From Atherinomorus stipes (lineage: Eukaryota; Chordata; Actinopteri; Atheriniformes; Atherinidae): a DNA stretch of 64,000 nt. The position numbers and the translations under genes were made by a program. This document shows positions 31,901 to 45,500 of the stretch, piece after piece (position 1 is the stretch's first letter; every line of letters begins with the position of its first letter). The stretch spans positions 372,001-436,000 of the forward strand of contig JALJCO010009025.1 of NCBI GenBank assembly GCA_023101725.1, given 5' to 3'. Under the pieces are notes generated by a model. That model did not search any database, was not told the origin of the DNA, and saw only the letters and a program-made list of their open reading frames with translations.

Positions 31901-34900
31901 TGGTTGGTTTAGGTCCAGCACTCTTTTTAGATTCTTCTTTCTGCACCACACACACACACACACAAACAACATATAATAAATGAATCAAGCGAACATAAAG
32001 GCGGTGACCTGACTGTAACTACCAGTAACCTAAACAATACTTCATGTTATGTGTTTTGCCACCTCACCGTTGGAGGGTTTCGCCGCAGCATCAGTTGCTC
32101 AGCTCTCCTCATCTTCTCCTGCTCCATCTCTCTGCTGATGGTCTGTTTGGCTTGATAGGTCAGCTGACGGTGCGGCGGCAAGCCGGGAAACCTCGCCGCC
32201 TCCTCAACACGTCTGCAAACAACACAGGAAACCTAAACCTAAACTAAAGTTACACCAACATACTTATGGCATGATGCTGACATAAAGGTGAGCCTGCTTA
32301 GACAACAAACACAATTTACACTCTGGATGTTATGGTTTTATGTTTTCCAGAAAAAAGAAAAAGAAAAAAAAAAAAACAACTGAATGTGTCAATTGTCTAA
32401 AACCTTAATCTTCTTATGAGCTCCAACACACACACACACAGTCTCAGTCAGTGCTTGATAGATCCACAAGTATAATAAAAACTGTTTTATGCCTCACTGT
32501 GTTAAAGCTATAATACATAAAAAAAAAACACTAAATAAATTTAGCTGGATACATATTCATGTACATTCCTGGGTATCAGGACAGCAAAAATACAGTCTTA
32601 TTGCACATATATGAGACTTTAATCACTCATCAATCAATATTGAGGATATTGCCACAGTAGGAAGAAGCAAGCATCATGGCAGCAGAGCACAGTTCGAGCT
32701 TTTAAAGGTTAAAACTTTTTATCTTCAAGATAATTAATGCACCAGAATTTGAACAGTAGGATCCAAAAAACAAGCAAAAAACAAAACAAAACACAGCTTT
32801 CCAGTCAAATGTTCCTGCTGGGACTGCTCCTTTCTGCTCTTCTTGCTGTTAACTGTTTACATCCAAACTGTGTTCCACCACGGCTTTATCCTCGAGCTGT
32901 CAGAGAGTGGTGTTGTGGTGAGCTAGAGAGGGCAGGTACAGGAAGGTGTAGACCAGGAGCAGAAGCAGCAGAGCTAACACCAGTGGCAGGCACCAGTCGT
33001 TGGTGACCAGGACTTCATCACAGCGAGCTTGCAGGAAGGAGCCCTCACGGACGCCCGGTTGCTCTTCGGTCCGTTCCGACGCGGCTGAAGTCATTTGTCC
33101 CATTCTGACAATAACGGTTTTTGATAAAGCTCATCACAAAAATATGGGTCAAAAAGGGACAAACGCTTCCCAAGTCAAAGCTTTGTCCAAGATTTAATGT
33201 TAATATAATATTTCTATGAGTGTCCTGCAATATAAAAAAACAACTCCCTCATTTAGCTCTCTAATCAATCCAGACTAAATCTATCCATTCTTTCACCTGT
33301 ATGTCCATCAGCGAGGTTTTACTGTTTTTTGCCACCCTGCCTCAACGTCATAACCTTTCCACGCACACACATGCCTGCCAGGTGTTAAGGAGATTATTCT
33401 CTAAGCCTCCATGCAGAGTGACGGCATGTGGACAAGAGCAGTGACCTTCAACACCCAGCAAATACACATCTGCTCTGCAGGATTTCAAACTAGACAGTGG
33501 AGTGCAGGTGTGTGCGCATGTGTGTGCACTCACGGCTCCAGCACGTATGTGTACTGTCCCTCTGGTGTGCGGTCCTGCCTGTATGAGAGGTTGTAGGCCA
33601 GCATGGTGTCGATCAGTTCATGCATCTGCTCCTTCTCTCTGCTGCTGAAGAGCTGTGGATTCACCTGAAGAAACACACAGCAGCTGAGCAACACCTGAGC
33701 CACTATCACTCCAGTTTTTAATGGCCCAAGGACAAGCGATGCTACACTGCGTTGTTTAAAACTAGCTAGCCTACCACTATAGACAGGGTAGACAGTCCAT
33801 CACAGGACAAACACTGGGGCAAAAGAAGAAAAACAGTCATGGGATTAATTTAGAATCAAAAAATAACCCCACGAACACGTTTTTTGGATGGTGGGAGCTT
33901 TTTAATTATTTACTTTTCCGTTTTAATCGTTTTATTTGTACTCTCTATGGATGTCTATTTTATCTTAATTTGTTAGGCCTCTTCATTCATACTCCTGTTT
34001 TATTCATTTTTGCCTTTAATATAAATAAGCAAAGTTGTCATACATCATCAAATATGACTGTAATTAACTTTTGCATGTAATAAGGATTTCTCAAAATTTG
34101 CCCATCTGAGCTGAAAATAGTACCAATCAGAACTGTCTGACTTTTATCAGACCGGCACCAAAGCCAGAAATTATCTAAGCTGAAGTTCATTACATAATTT
34201 TATAGCTGTGCACACCAAGTTATGAAGCTGAGCAATATATTACTTTTACCAAAACAGTTTGAAAGGCACTGACCGCACTTTAAAGAATGCTGGACAGATA
34301 GAGGAACACCAAGCCTTTGGATTTAAGGTCTGTTCACAGACTTGCAGTGTCTGGTTTCACTTACGGGCCGCAGTTTGGGACAGATGATGTCAAGAAGCAG
34401 CGTGAGAATATCAAGGGTCAGGCAGAGCTGGCTGATTCTCGTTCTGATGCATGCTGGGATATCAGACAGCATGGTGGACAAAGCATTCCTGCAGCTGAGG
34501 AGACGCGATGAGGCCTGGAGAGGACACACAAGTGATGGTATCTCAGCTAATTCTCTGTATTTCTGCTAACAAATATCTTAAGTATGCATTTTTTTCTTTG
34601 TTCCTTTATCAATATAATTAAACAAAAGGAGCCGTTTTCCACTTCATGTTGCACCACTCTAGTTTGTGTATTGATTTGTACCTCATGTTGGCTGTGGGGA
34701 TAGCTGATGCGGGGCACGTGAGTATGAGCAAACAGGAAGTGAAATGTGACCGACAGGAATGGCAGATATTTCATCAGAGAGAAGTTCTGCCCGTGCTGAA
34801 TCACTTGGTTCAGCCTGTCTGAGAATGACATCCAATCCAGGGCCTCACACACACTCTGCAGGTTGGGGTCCCTCACACGCATGGACAAATAATTATCATA

Positions 34901-36547
34901 CAGACCCTAAAGAGAACAGACATAATAAATTATAACTTTTTGATGCTTGCAAGCATTGGTCAGTGTTTTCTCTGGGAAAAAATGGGAAAAAACAGAAGTA
35001 AAGTAGAATGGTGGATTGTTTAGTTTATTACCTGAGACACCTTTTCATACTCCCCATTGGAAGAAGCAAGGTGCAGAATATGCTGGAACCTTTGAGCTCC
35101 ACTTCCTGAACTTGGTGCCTCCTCCTCAAACCCCTCACCGATACGTTTTCTGAAAACACAAACCAATGTGTTAAATCAAGAACTGGTTAATGAGAAGATT
35201 GGAAACAGCACGAGGCAGTAAAGGAGTAGTGAAAGAAAGGTTAAAACAAGTTGCCCGCTTCAAAGTGAAAAAAACTTGCCTGTAGTCTTTACTGTGATGA
35301 AGAAAGGGATGTTCAATATGAGCTTTTTTTACCGATATCCAAAATACAGATATTGTCCAAATCTTAATTTCTGATATCCAAGATCAACTGATACAGATTT
35401 ATGCAGACAACTGTGAGGTTCTATCTCTTATATTTTGAGAGATAAAACTATATTCTGCTCCGAGATCAAAGATCCCAAAGTAGCCTTAACTCAGCCAGAG
35501 GAGTTCATGTTGGACATCTGGCTGCCATATATCAGATATTAGCAGGTATTAGCCAACATGTGGCTAATTCTAATGTTTCTAGCAACTTGGTAACTTAACC
35601 AACAACTTAAAACCAGACATAAATATAAGCAGCTTTAAAGGAAGCCAGTCTGTAGCAGCAGCAGCTGCACCGTAGTCACATAGCTCGGATATGAAGTTCT
35701 TCCAAAACAACAGGGACTTTTCTACATACTGGACCACTGCTAATGGAACAACAAGATTTACTAAAACCTTGCAAGATTTCATTAGTAGATATATTGGTAT
35801 GATAGAAACCAATACCCATATCACATTTTAATTCCGATATCGGCCAATAATATCGGACATCTCAAGATGAAGATTTTATTTAAAGAATCTAGAGGCAGGA
35901 TGAAGAAAAGAGACTCGTGACTGGCGCTGTGGATAACTGCAGCCATCAGCCAAGCACGCACAAACTAATGCTGTAACGCTGTTCACTACGCTGATAAAGC
36001 CTTTTTCTTCATAGTGCCACTTTTTAGTGTCTTTCAGTTGATCTTGGTCGTTTGCTGACGGAAGAATCCATAACTATCCCTTACAAGTGTTTGAATCCAC
36101 CGTGACAGTCTTCTTCCTTTATCAAAGCTGTGGGGGCTGCGCTTGCAGCGTCAAATGATGTCACATCCGTAGGACTGCGTGGAAAATTTGACCACCAAAT
36201 TGCAGCGCATTACACAGCACACAGCCTGTTCAAGGCAATGAAGATACATGGTGGGCTTGTTCTTTTCGGTTTTTAATGCTTCTTAACCCATTAGCATTAA
36301 AAAAAAACTGGACATGCATGTGTATTCTTTCATATTCCTGCCGCTAGCTCCTTTAATTCTTGAACTGTGTGTGATGACCTGGCTCAGTACAAGTTTGGGC
36401 ACCCCTCGTCAAAGCCATTAAAACATTTTGGGCAAAAGTGTGGAAGTGGTTAGATGAGAAACAGACAGAGATGGGGAGGGGGATGACATGCAGCAAGGGA
36501 AAAAGGTCAGGATTCAAAGCTTGGCTAACTGAAGAACCTTTAACAGC

Positions 36548-36590
<43 letters not shown>

Positions 36591-39500
36591 ATTTTATTTA
36601 AAAGCGCCTTATCAAAACACCCAAGGTCAATGTACACAGACATTAAAAATAAAAGAAACATTATAACAATGATATGAAATACAAAAGACTAACTACACTT
36701 GGTATCAAACCAGGAACAACAGGATTTTGTGGGGAGGCTCGGTGGGGTATGATTGCCTAAACAGAAATATTTTGAGTCCAGTTTTGAAATGAGTAAATGA
36801 GTCCAGGGAACAGAGATGGGTAGGGAGGGAATTCCAGAGGTGACGGGGAAACCGATTGAATGCCCTGTGGCCCACAGTGGTGAGACGGGCCTGAGAGCTG
36901 GCAGGTGTTGGAGGGTCTTAGTGAGCAGATTGGAGTGTTTAAGTGGAGAAGGTCTGAGATGTAGGAGGGAGCCCTGTTATGGAGAGCCTTGAAGGTAATA
37001 AGAAGTATTTTGAAAGCAACTCTTTGTTTGATTGGAAGCCAGTGGAGTTTATCTAAAATGGGAGTGATATGATGATACATGGGGGTCCGGGTGATCAAAC
37101 GGGCAGCAGAGTTCTGAAGGAGCTGCAACTTCTGGAAGGATTTATTCGGGAGGCCATACATCTTTTTTCTCCACATATGTGTAAAAGGCTTTTAGCTCTC
37201 TCACTGTTTTGGGCCCTCCATGGATTTTTTAAGACAGACTGGAAGACTGAAGGCCGTGGAACAGCCTTTAGTTTGTGCTGCTTGAGGTATTTCCCTGAAT
37301 AGTTCACTTTAAAATGCACAGAGGAACAGATGTTTTGAAACTTTTGCATGAAGTTACATTGAGAAAAAGTTACTTGAACACCTCCACTTTCATGACTACA
37401 AAGCTCTGTACCGTTTTGTTCGGGGTAACTGGAAGATCTCTTGCCACAGATGGAACAACCCTTTGTTCTGATCCTTCTGTCCAACAGAGACGCACTGAAT
37501 CGTCTTTGTGTCCAGCTGCTTGAGGCCACGACCATGGAGGAACTGCATGACCAAGAACAAGTATTTTGATGTAATTGTAACGCGTGCCATGTACTGCTCG
37601 CACAGCAGAGAGATCTACCTTCCCTGTGCAGCCACACACCTGTAATGTGTTGATACAAGAGCGAATGTCATTGTCAGTCTTTTCACAAAGGGACATCAGG
37701 GTGCCCGTGTCTGCCTTGAGCCCCTGCCGGAGTGAGATCTGCAAGCAAAAACTCAGTTTAAAAAACAGATTGTGGATGTGTACAGGAGTGACTGTGCTTT
37801 CCTTTTCTGTGTTTGTGCGTGCCGACCTCTGAAAGCCTCTGCGTGAGGCGGGAAGGCTGAGTTGGTGGGAAAGTCAGAAGGAAGGCCTGCTGCCGGAGAG
37901 GCCTGAGAGCTGGAACATAACTAAAAGAAAATAAAAAATATGAAAATTCTGCCATGAAATCAAAATAATGAACATTCAGAAGTCATAGTGATAATATTCA
38001 ATAAAATCCACAGCGCATTCTGCTGTGAAACATCTGGGTTTCTCTCACAGGTCGTTACAGATGCAGATGATTGGTCGAAGCAGGACAGACTCCTTCTTCT
38101 TTTTCTTCTTTGCAGTCTCTGTGTCAGCCTGTCCACCATGTCCATCTTTCCTATTCAGAACTGACAACAGTATGTTGATGGCAGCCTGCAGAGCACCACA
38201 AAGGGAGGAAAAACTCTTTATAACTGAGGCACATTCACTGTTATCTAATTTTTCTTTAATGGTTTAAAAAAAAACGTCTTGAACGTACCACAGGAGCTCC
38301 ATCAATCTCATCAATAATGAGGCAGTTTGGTCTCTCATTGGCTCCTAAAACAGATTTCATCTGTGTTGCCGTGTCGATACGTTTCTGGAACACCTCTGCA
38401 CTACGATCATCACTGCAGAAACATCAGCAGAATCACAGAAGTCAATACAAGCAAAACCAGAATAAATTTCTATACTGACCACTTTTTTCTGGTGAGATTA
38501 GACAGGGTCTGTCTAACCTGGCATTGATCTCCACCACATTGTACCCAGCATGCTTTGCTATGACATGAGCAAGGGTTGTCTTCCCTAAACCTGGAGGACC
38601 AGACAACAATGCCACCTGGAGAAGAAAGCAGATGAAATTGCATCATAAAACAAATAAAGATCTTTGAATTGAAACTAACACAAAAGTGCAGCTGCTCTAC
38701 CTTGAATTTGGGTCGTTTGTACTGGTCCAGTTCCGCATCCAGAAGCTCCTCAGTCATCTCAATCTTGCTCTTGAAGCGATTCTGATTCTGATTTCCTTGA
38801 TTGGGCTTAAATGAGTTTTGATTAGCAGCTTGTCTGTCTGGTCGTGCAGGGCGGGTCTTTCTCTCTCTGCCAAACACAACAGTGTCCCAAAGCTTCAACC
38901 ACTTCAGCAGACAGCGGTTGGTAAACTGTAATTAGACAGAGTTGCTGTTAGTAAATGCGAAGTAAGATTCATATATAGCTATAGATAAAGAAATACCACA
39001 CATCACTGACATCATCACTGAGAAGCTCTGTGTAATGGCGAGGAGAAAATCTGTCCACCCATAGTCGAGACATTCGGCCATCTTTGTCATCGGGATCTTC
39101 ATCTTCTGTGTTTTCTGACTCCGCAAACACATCATTCACACTGCTGCAATGTGATACACAGCCACAATAAAAATGTTGAAAACTACATCACTGCATTTGA
39201 TCCTGTTCTCTTTGTGTGCATAAAAAAGATATGTAATGGGTTACCTGACCAGCAGCTCTGTAAGACGCTGGGATTCTTCAATGACCTGCTGGTGACGCTG
39301 CACAATTTCAAAAAGAGAAGATTTTCAATCTTCCTGCAAAGAAAACTTTAAAAAAAAAAAAAAAATTTCCACAGTTTTCAGGCAGATTCACAGCTGTCTT
39401 TTCATGTTGTGTCAAACAAATAATACAACAATGGTCAAATTACAGATGACATGGAGGACAAACCAGTAGGTGATATACTTACTTCTATTTTATAAAGTCT

Positions 39501-42500
39501 GTGGATACTTTGTAAACATATGAATACTACTCCAGTCTTAGTCATTGGCTTCCCATTCATCTACAGATCCATTTTAAGATTCTTTTTTTGTTTTTAAGTC
39601 TCTTAAAAGGTCTCACACCTTTTTATCTACACTATATTGCTAAAAGTATTCGCTCACCTGCCTTAACTCACATATGAGGTTAAGTGACTTCACATTCCCA
39701 ATATGACATTGGTCCACCCGTTGCAGCTCAAACAGCTTCAACTCCTCTGGGAAGGCTGTCCACAAGGTTTAGGAGTGCGTCTATGGGAATTTTTTTACCA
39801 TTCTTCCAGAAGCGCATATGTGATGTCACACACTGATGTTAGACGAGAAGGCCTGGCTCTCTGTCTCTGCTCTAATCCATCCCAAAGGTGTTCTATCAGG
39901 TTGAGGTCAGGACTCTGTGCAGGCCAGTCAAATTCCTCCACACTAGACTCTGCCATCCATGTCTTTATGGACCTGCTTTGTGCACTGGTGCACAGTCATG
40001 TTGGAAGAGGAAGGGGCCAGCTCCAAACTGTTCCCACAAAGTTGGAAGCATGGAATTGTCCAAAATGTCTTGGTATGCTGAAGCATTCAGAGTTCCTTTC
40101 ATTGGAACTAAGGGGCCAAGCCCAGCTCCTGAAGAAAAAAAAAAAAAAAAGCCCACACCATAATCCCCCTCCACCAAACTTTACACTTGGCACAATGCAG
40201 TCAGACAAGTACCGTTGTCTTAGCAACCATCAAACCCAGACTTGTCCATCAGATTGCCAGATGGAGAAGGGCGATTCCTCACTCCAGAGAACGCCTCCAC
40301 TGCTCTAGAGTCCAGTGGCAGCTGCTTTACACCACTACGTCCGATGCTTTGCATTGCACTTGGTGATGTATGGCTTGGATGCAGCTGCTCGACCATGGAA
40401 ACCCATTCCATGAAGCTTTCTGCGCACTGTTCTTGAGCTGATCTGAAGGCCACATGAAGTTTGGGGGTCTGTAGTGACTCTGCAGAAAGTTGGTGACCTC
40501 TTCACACTATGCGCTTTAGCATCCACTGACCCCACTCTGTCAGTTCATGTGACCTACCACTTTGTGACCAAGTTGCTGTCGTTCCCAAACATTTCCATTT
40601 TCTTATAATACAGCTGACAGTTGACTGTGGAATATTTAGGAGTGAGGAAATTTCATGACTGGATTTGGTGCACAGGTGGCATCCTGTCACAGTTCCACGC
40701 GGGAATTCACTGAGCTCCTGAGAGCCACAGATTCTTTCACAAATGTTTGTAAAAACAGTCTGCATGCCGAGGTGGTTCATTTTATACACCTGTGGCCATG
40801 GAAGTAATTGGAACACCTGATTTCCATAATTTGGATGGTCGAGCAAATACTTTTGGCAATATAGTGCATCTGAGCTGCTTTCCCCCTACATGCCATCTCG
40901 TGTTCTTAGCTCAGCTGACCAGATGCTTTTAACCATTCCAAAAACATTTTTTAAGTCCAGAGGAGACACAGCCTTCTCAGTTTTAGCTCCTAAAATGTGG
41001 AAAGAACTCTCTATGGCTACGTTCACACTGCAGGTAAATGCGACCTGAATCCGATCTTTTCGCTCAAATGTGACCCATATCCGATCTGCCTCTGACTGTG
41101 TGAACAGCGCAACTCGCATTGAATCTGACATTTCTGGATCGGATTCAGGCCACTTTCAAATGTGGTATTAAATCGGATACATATCCGATCTGTGTTGAAG
41201 CGACTGCGGTCTGTACGGGCATGTCGCATTTTATCCGACCTCTTCTCTGAGATCGAGACAGACGTCCTTATTTCTGCACCAGATGAGACAGAAACGGAAT
41301 GTAAACAATAGGGCTGGGAATCACTAGGTACCTTGCGATACGATACTATCACGATACTTTGCCTACGATAACGATAATATCACGATACAGTAATTCTGCA
41401 AAAATCAATATAATGCAATACATTTATCCACGATAGACCCCAGTATTTGTCCCTAAAGACATTCCAAATTTATCAACCAAAGTGAATCCATGTGAAATGA
41501 ATTACAAAATATTATCAATCAGTAGCACATAAGTGACATCAGTTCATATGAAATGAGAAAAACAGTAAAACAAAGTGCACAGTGGTTCTTCTTAAGAAAG
41601 CATATAAAAAATAAACATTTCAGTCATTATTTCTTCATAATCTCAAACAACTAGGTGGTCTATGACAACCTGGACACACATTTAAATTTATACTTTAATC
41701 CATGTTTAAAGTTTATCCTGAACCTGCAGCCTGCACATAGATATCAGTGCTAATGCAGGGACTTTTCTACATGCTGAACCGCTGCAGAAAGAACAACGAA
41801 ATCTCGCGAGATCTCACTGGTCTCTTACAAAATCTCGCGAGATTTTGTAAAAATATCGATACAGCTTTTTAAAATATCGATATGATATCGCAACACAAAA
41901 TATCGCGATATTTCAGTGTATCGATATTTTGGCACACCCCTAGTAAACAATGGACTGAACAGTGAAATCGTATTTTTCTGGGTCTGATTGAACGTCAACC
42001 TGGAAACTAATGAAAGTGTTGGGGGAAACTTGTTTGTGGTCCAGCAGCTCAGTGTGTGAAGGTGAGTGAGACGGTGTGCACGCGCGGGGGAAGCCAAGAG
42101 GAAAGATGTGTGTGAAATGTGTTCGGCTTAGAAAGGCACGTTCACCGCAGCAGGTAGAGAGAAGAACCGTGGTGATAAATGTGCAGAATTAAAATAAAGC
42201 CGCTTCTCTCCAGCATAACACCCCCCTCACGCGCGCTCAGTAGGCTAATCAGCTGATCACTGTGATATATGAGTTTATTTCCACCGCAGCTGAAGTACTT
42301 GGTGACATCATATCTGTGAAGAGATATGATTCCCTCAGAACATTTGATCCGAAACATCCTCATCCACCATCCTGCTCCGACGCTGCATCCACACACTCCT
42401 CTGCAGCTACACACTCCTACACATGTAGCAGCAACTGTTCAACACACAGATGTCATCACAAATGCGTTTGTCTTCTTCCTCCGTCGTCACAAAACCCGCT

Positions 42501-45500
42501 CATACATTTGCCGACTGCCACCACAAATTGCTTTCAACGTGAGTCCGCAATGCCGGTAACCTCCATGTTTGTTTGCATTGGTTTCCATGACCACCGTTAT
42601 GTGTGTGATGTCATTCATGTTCAACTGAGCATGCGTGTCACTTCAGAAGCATGAGCTGTTCATATTGCAGTCGGCGACAGGCCACATTTAGAAATATAAT
42701 GTGAACACCCACACAAAAAGATCGGATCCGACAAAAAAATCGGAATTGAGCATTAAGACCTGCAGTGTGAACGTAGCCTATGAGTCTGCACTTTAGACAG
42801 GCTACTTCTCTTTTTGTTTTTAAAACTCGGTTAAAAACAAGTTGAGTTGTCATCTGTGTTTTAATCTCTTCCATCTTTTATATTTGTTTTTATACTTTTA
42901 TTGTATACTCTTATTGTAGAGCCAAATTTTATTAATTTGGCTTTTATTGACGCCAAATTATGCAGATGCTAGAACAAACTCACATTTATTGTTCCAGAGG
43001 AAAGTGAACACAACATGCAGGCTACAAGGTAAACGTCTGGTTAAAACAACTGATCTCACCATGAAAATTCCAAATTCAGATTTTTAAAATAACATCTGTA
43101 ATAACCTTGAATGGCTACAAAATCACACTGCTATTTCAGCAGTTATTCTTCCATCATTTGTCAAACAAGGGTGCTGTGACACAAAGATGATAACAGGCTT
43201 GTCTATGATGATACAGTAGCAGCAACAGTTACAGGCTTGTGACAGTCTCTGGTGACTCTCAGTGTGCCTTCTCTGATTGGTTGACTGTGTATCTATCAGA
43301 TGCAAATATCGAGAAAATTGACCTTAGTTCGAAAAAATTGACGTTGCAAAACCACTAGATGGAATTTCATCACTGATGCAAACTTTCTCATTGACTTGAT
43401 ATTGATTCAGTTAAAAACAGTCGTGCGAATCTTTCGGACGAAGTATTCAGAGTAGGTGTGTAAAGGTGTTTAGTCGTGTGAGTACGCCGTTCACATTTTC
43501 CCCAGTTCTTTATTTTATTTTTATTTGAGCATTTCTTTTCACTTTTGTAGGTCAGGAAACGCAGTCTTACTTTTTTATTTTTTTCAATATCTAAATGTTT
43601 TTTTCTATTGTTTGCATTTGAGTAATCATAACAGATAAACCTTAGCACGTGTAATCACATTATATTGCAGAGCAGGTGAGGAGTCACTCACCCTCTCTGC
43701 TTCCTGTTCTCGAAGCATTCTTATAGGCACCGCCAACAATCCCAGTCCACCATAGGAGTTGGGGACCATCCTGGAGTCCACAACCTGGAGAGAGAAAAAA
43801 AAAAAAACAACTATAAATCAACAAAGACATCAATTGTTCAAGAGCTGCACAAATATGTTAACTTTTGGTCAAAGTTTAGAAGAGGCGTGCATATCAGTGG
43901 TCACCAACCTACCTGTACTGTGAGCTCACTCCAGCCAGTAAAAGACAGTCTTATCTTGGCTCTTGTTCTGTCCCTTCCTCTCTTTCTTTTCCTGTCTTCC
44001 TCCGCTAATGTTTACTTGCGTTTCTTTGCCGAATCCGCTATGGTGTGCGTTCAAAACAGCTGGAGTGTTTGTTTCCGTTTGCTAGTACATGATGCAGTGC
44101 TTTGCATCCCGGATGGGAATAGTTACATAGTGCGAGTCAGTGAAGGTATAAAGGTATAAATACAAAGTTATCCCTGAAGAACAACTATTGTGTGTGCTTT
44201 GTGACCTAGGTGTTGTGGAGGATGAGTTTCATTTTGTGTTTCCTCATCCAATTGATCATAGTCTTAGAACTGTTTTATTTGAAAGAAATCAAGAAAAGAA
44301 CCCTGATCTGTTTTGGATGTCATTATATTGGCTGTTTAAGGAGGAGATATTTTACTTTAAGTAAGTTCCTGGAGTTGGCATGGCAGTTGCATAAGTGAAC
44401 TCTGTATTCCTAAAACATTGTCTGAGTATACTATTGGTAAGGGCGTTGTCTTTTTCTTTTTTGACCATCTTGTATTTCAGTATGTGATTCATGCAAATGT
44501 CTTATGCCCAGCCCAGCACAAGGGGCCTGGGTACCGTGTTGTACAGGACACTTAAAATCTTTACTTACTTACGAACCAGTCAAAAGTTTTAGAACACCCC
44601 CTTTTTTCATTTTGTTGTTGCAATTAAAACAGTTCAAGTTCAATGACGATAATGAAGGTCAATGATGAGTGGCCACTGGCCAGAGGTTAGAAAAAAAAAG
44701 GATAAGGTCTCCCTGCACTGAATAATAGAGTTAATTTCAGAACTATACAAAAGGCCTTTTTCAGGCAGCAAAACATGAGTAAACAACTTAAATCTGTTCT
44801 GCAACTACAGACGTTGATCAAGCCTTGAAAAGTGGTGCAACTACTTCCCAAAGCTTTCCCTACTTTTTCTTGGTTACTTATAATCCCATCTATATTTCCA
44901 AAAAGAACTGGAAATTAGGAGTGTTTTAAAACTTTTGACCGGCAGTGTATATGAGTTTGTAAATTTAGTCTCTCTCAGACAAAGCAAGGTGATCTTTAGC
45001 CATAAAAGGTTGGTGACCACTGACATAAATGAAGACTGTATTCATTCAACATGACAGATGAACACTTTTAACCTTAGACTCTGTGTCCTCTTTTTGTTTC
45101 AGATAGACTCGATTCCCTGATGAATCCGTCACACTGATATATTCTCCCTCCAGAGGCGGTCGCTTCAACACATGGACAGATCCTTGTGTATCTGTAGAAG
45201 GTCTTCTGGGTGTCTCTGGGATTGCAGCCAAGCCACTGATGTCTAACACAGCAGGAGTAGACCTACAACACACAAAGATCAAAAGTTTATGCAACCCCTT
45301 TCAGAAATGGACCCTTTTCTGTTAGTCTTGTGGCAACTGAATCAGTCAGCTCCATATCAGGATGAGCACCCTGGTGCTTTCTGTCATAGCTGCACCATTA
45401 GGCTTATTTTCTTGGACCTTCAGAAACATATGCATCACTTTCATTCTGACAAAATACCTGAACTGCAGTTACATTGACAGATGAGCACGGCAGTATTTAG

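Larger units (their letters stand above)
39540..42865 (+). pseudogene. LINE 3' fragment interrupted by two DNA elements
   Basis: Three separated plus-strand pieces (about 39540-39629, 40867-41016 and 42781-42865) read as one decayed LINE ORF2 C-terminus. The second contains [29 protein letters not shown], and the third [20 protein letters not shown] Tc1-like element separates pieces one and two. A Harbinger-like MITE separates two and three. The whole lies in the 4.4-kb chtf18 intron between exons 6 and 5, opposite to the gene's strand. Confidence 0.7.

Noticed and set aside
36757..37176. A host gene on the minus strand
   Set aside because: Its words are those of LINE reverse transcriptase C-termini and it ends in a LINE-type TAA tail.
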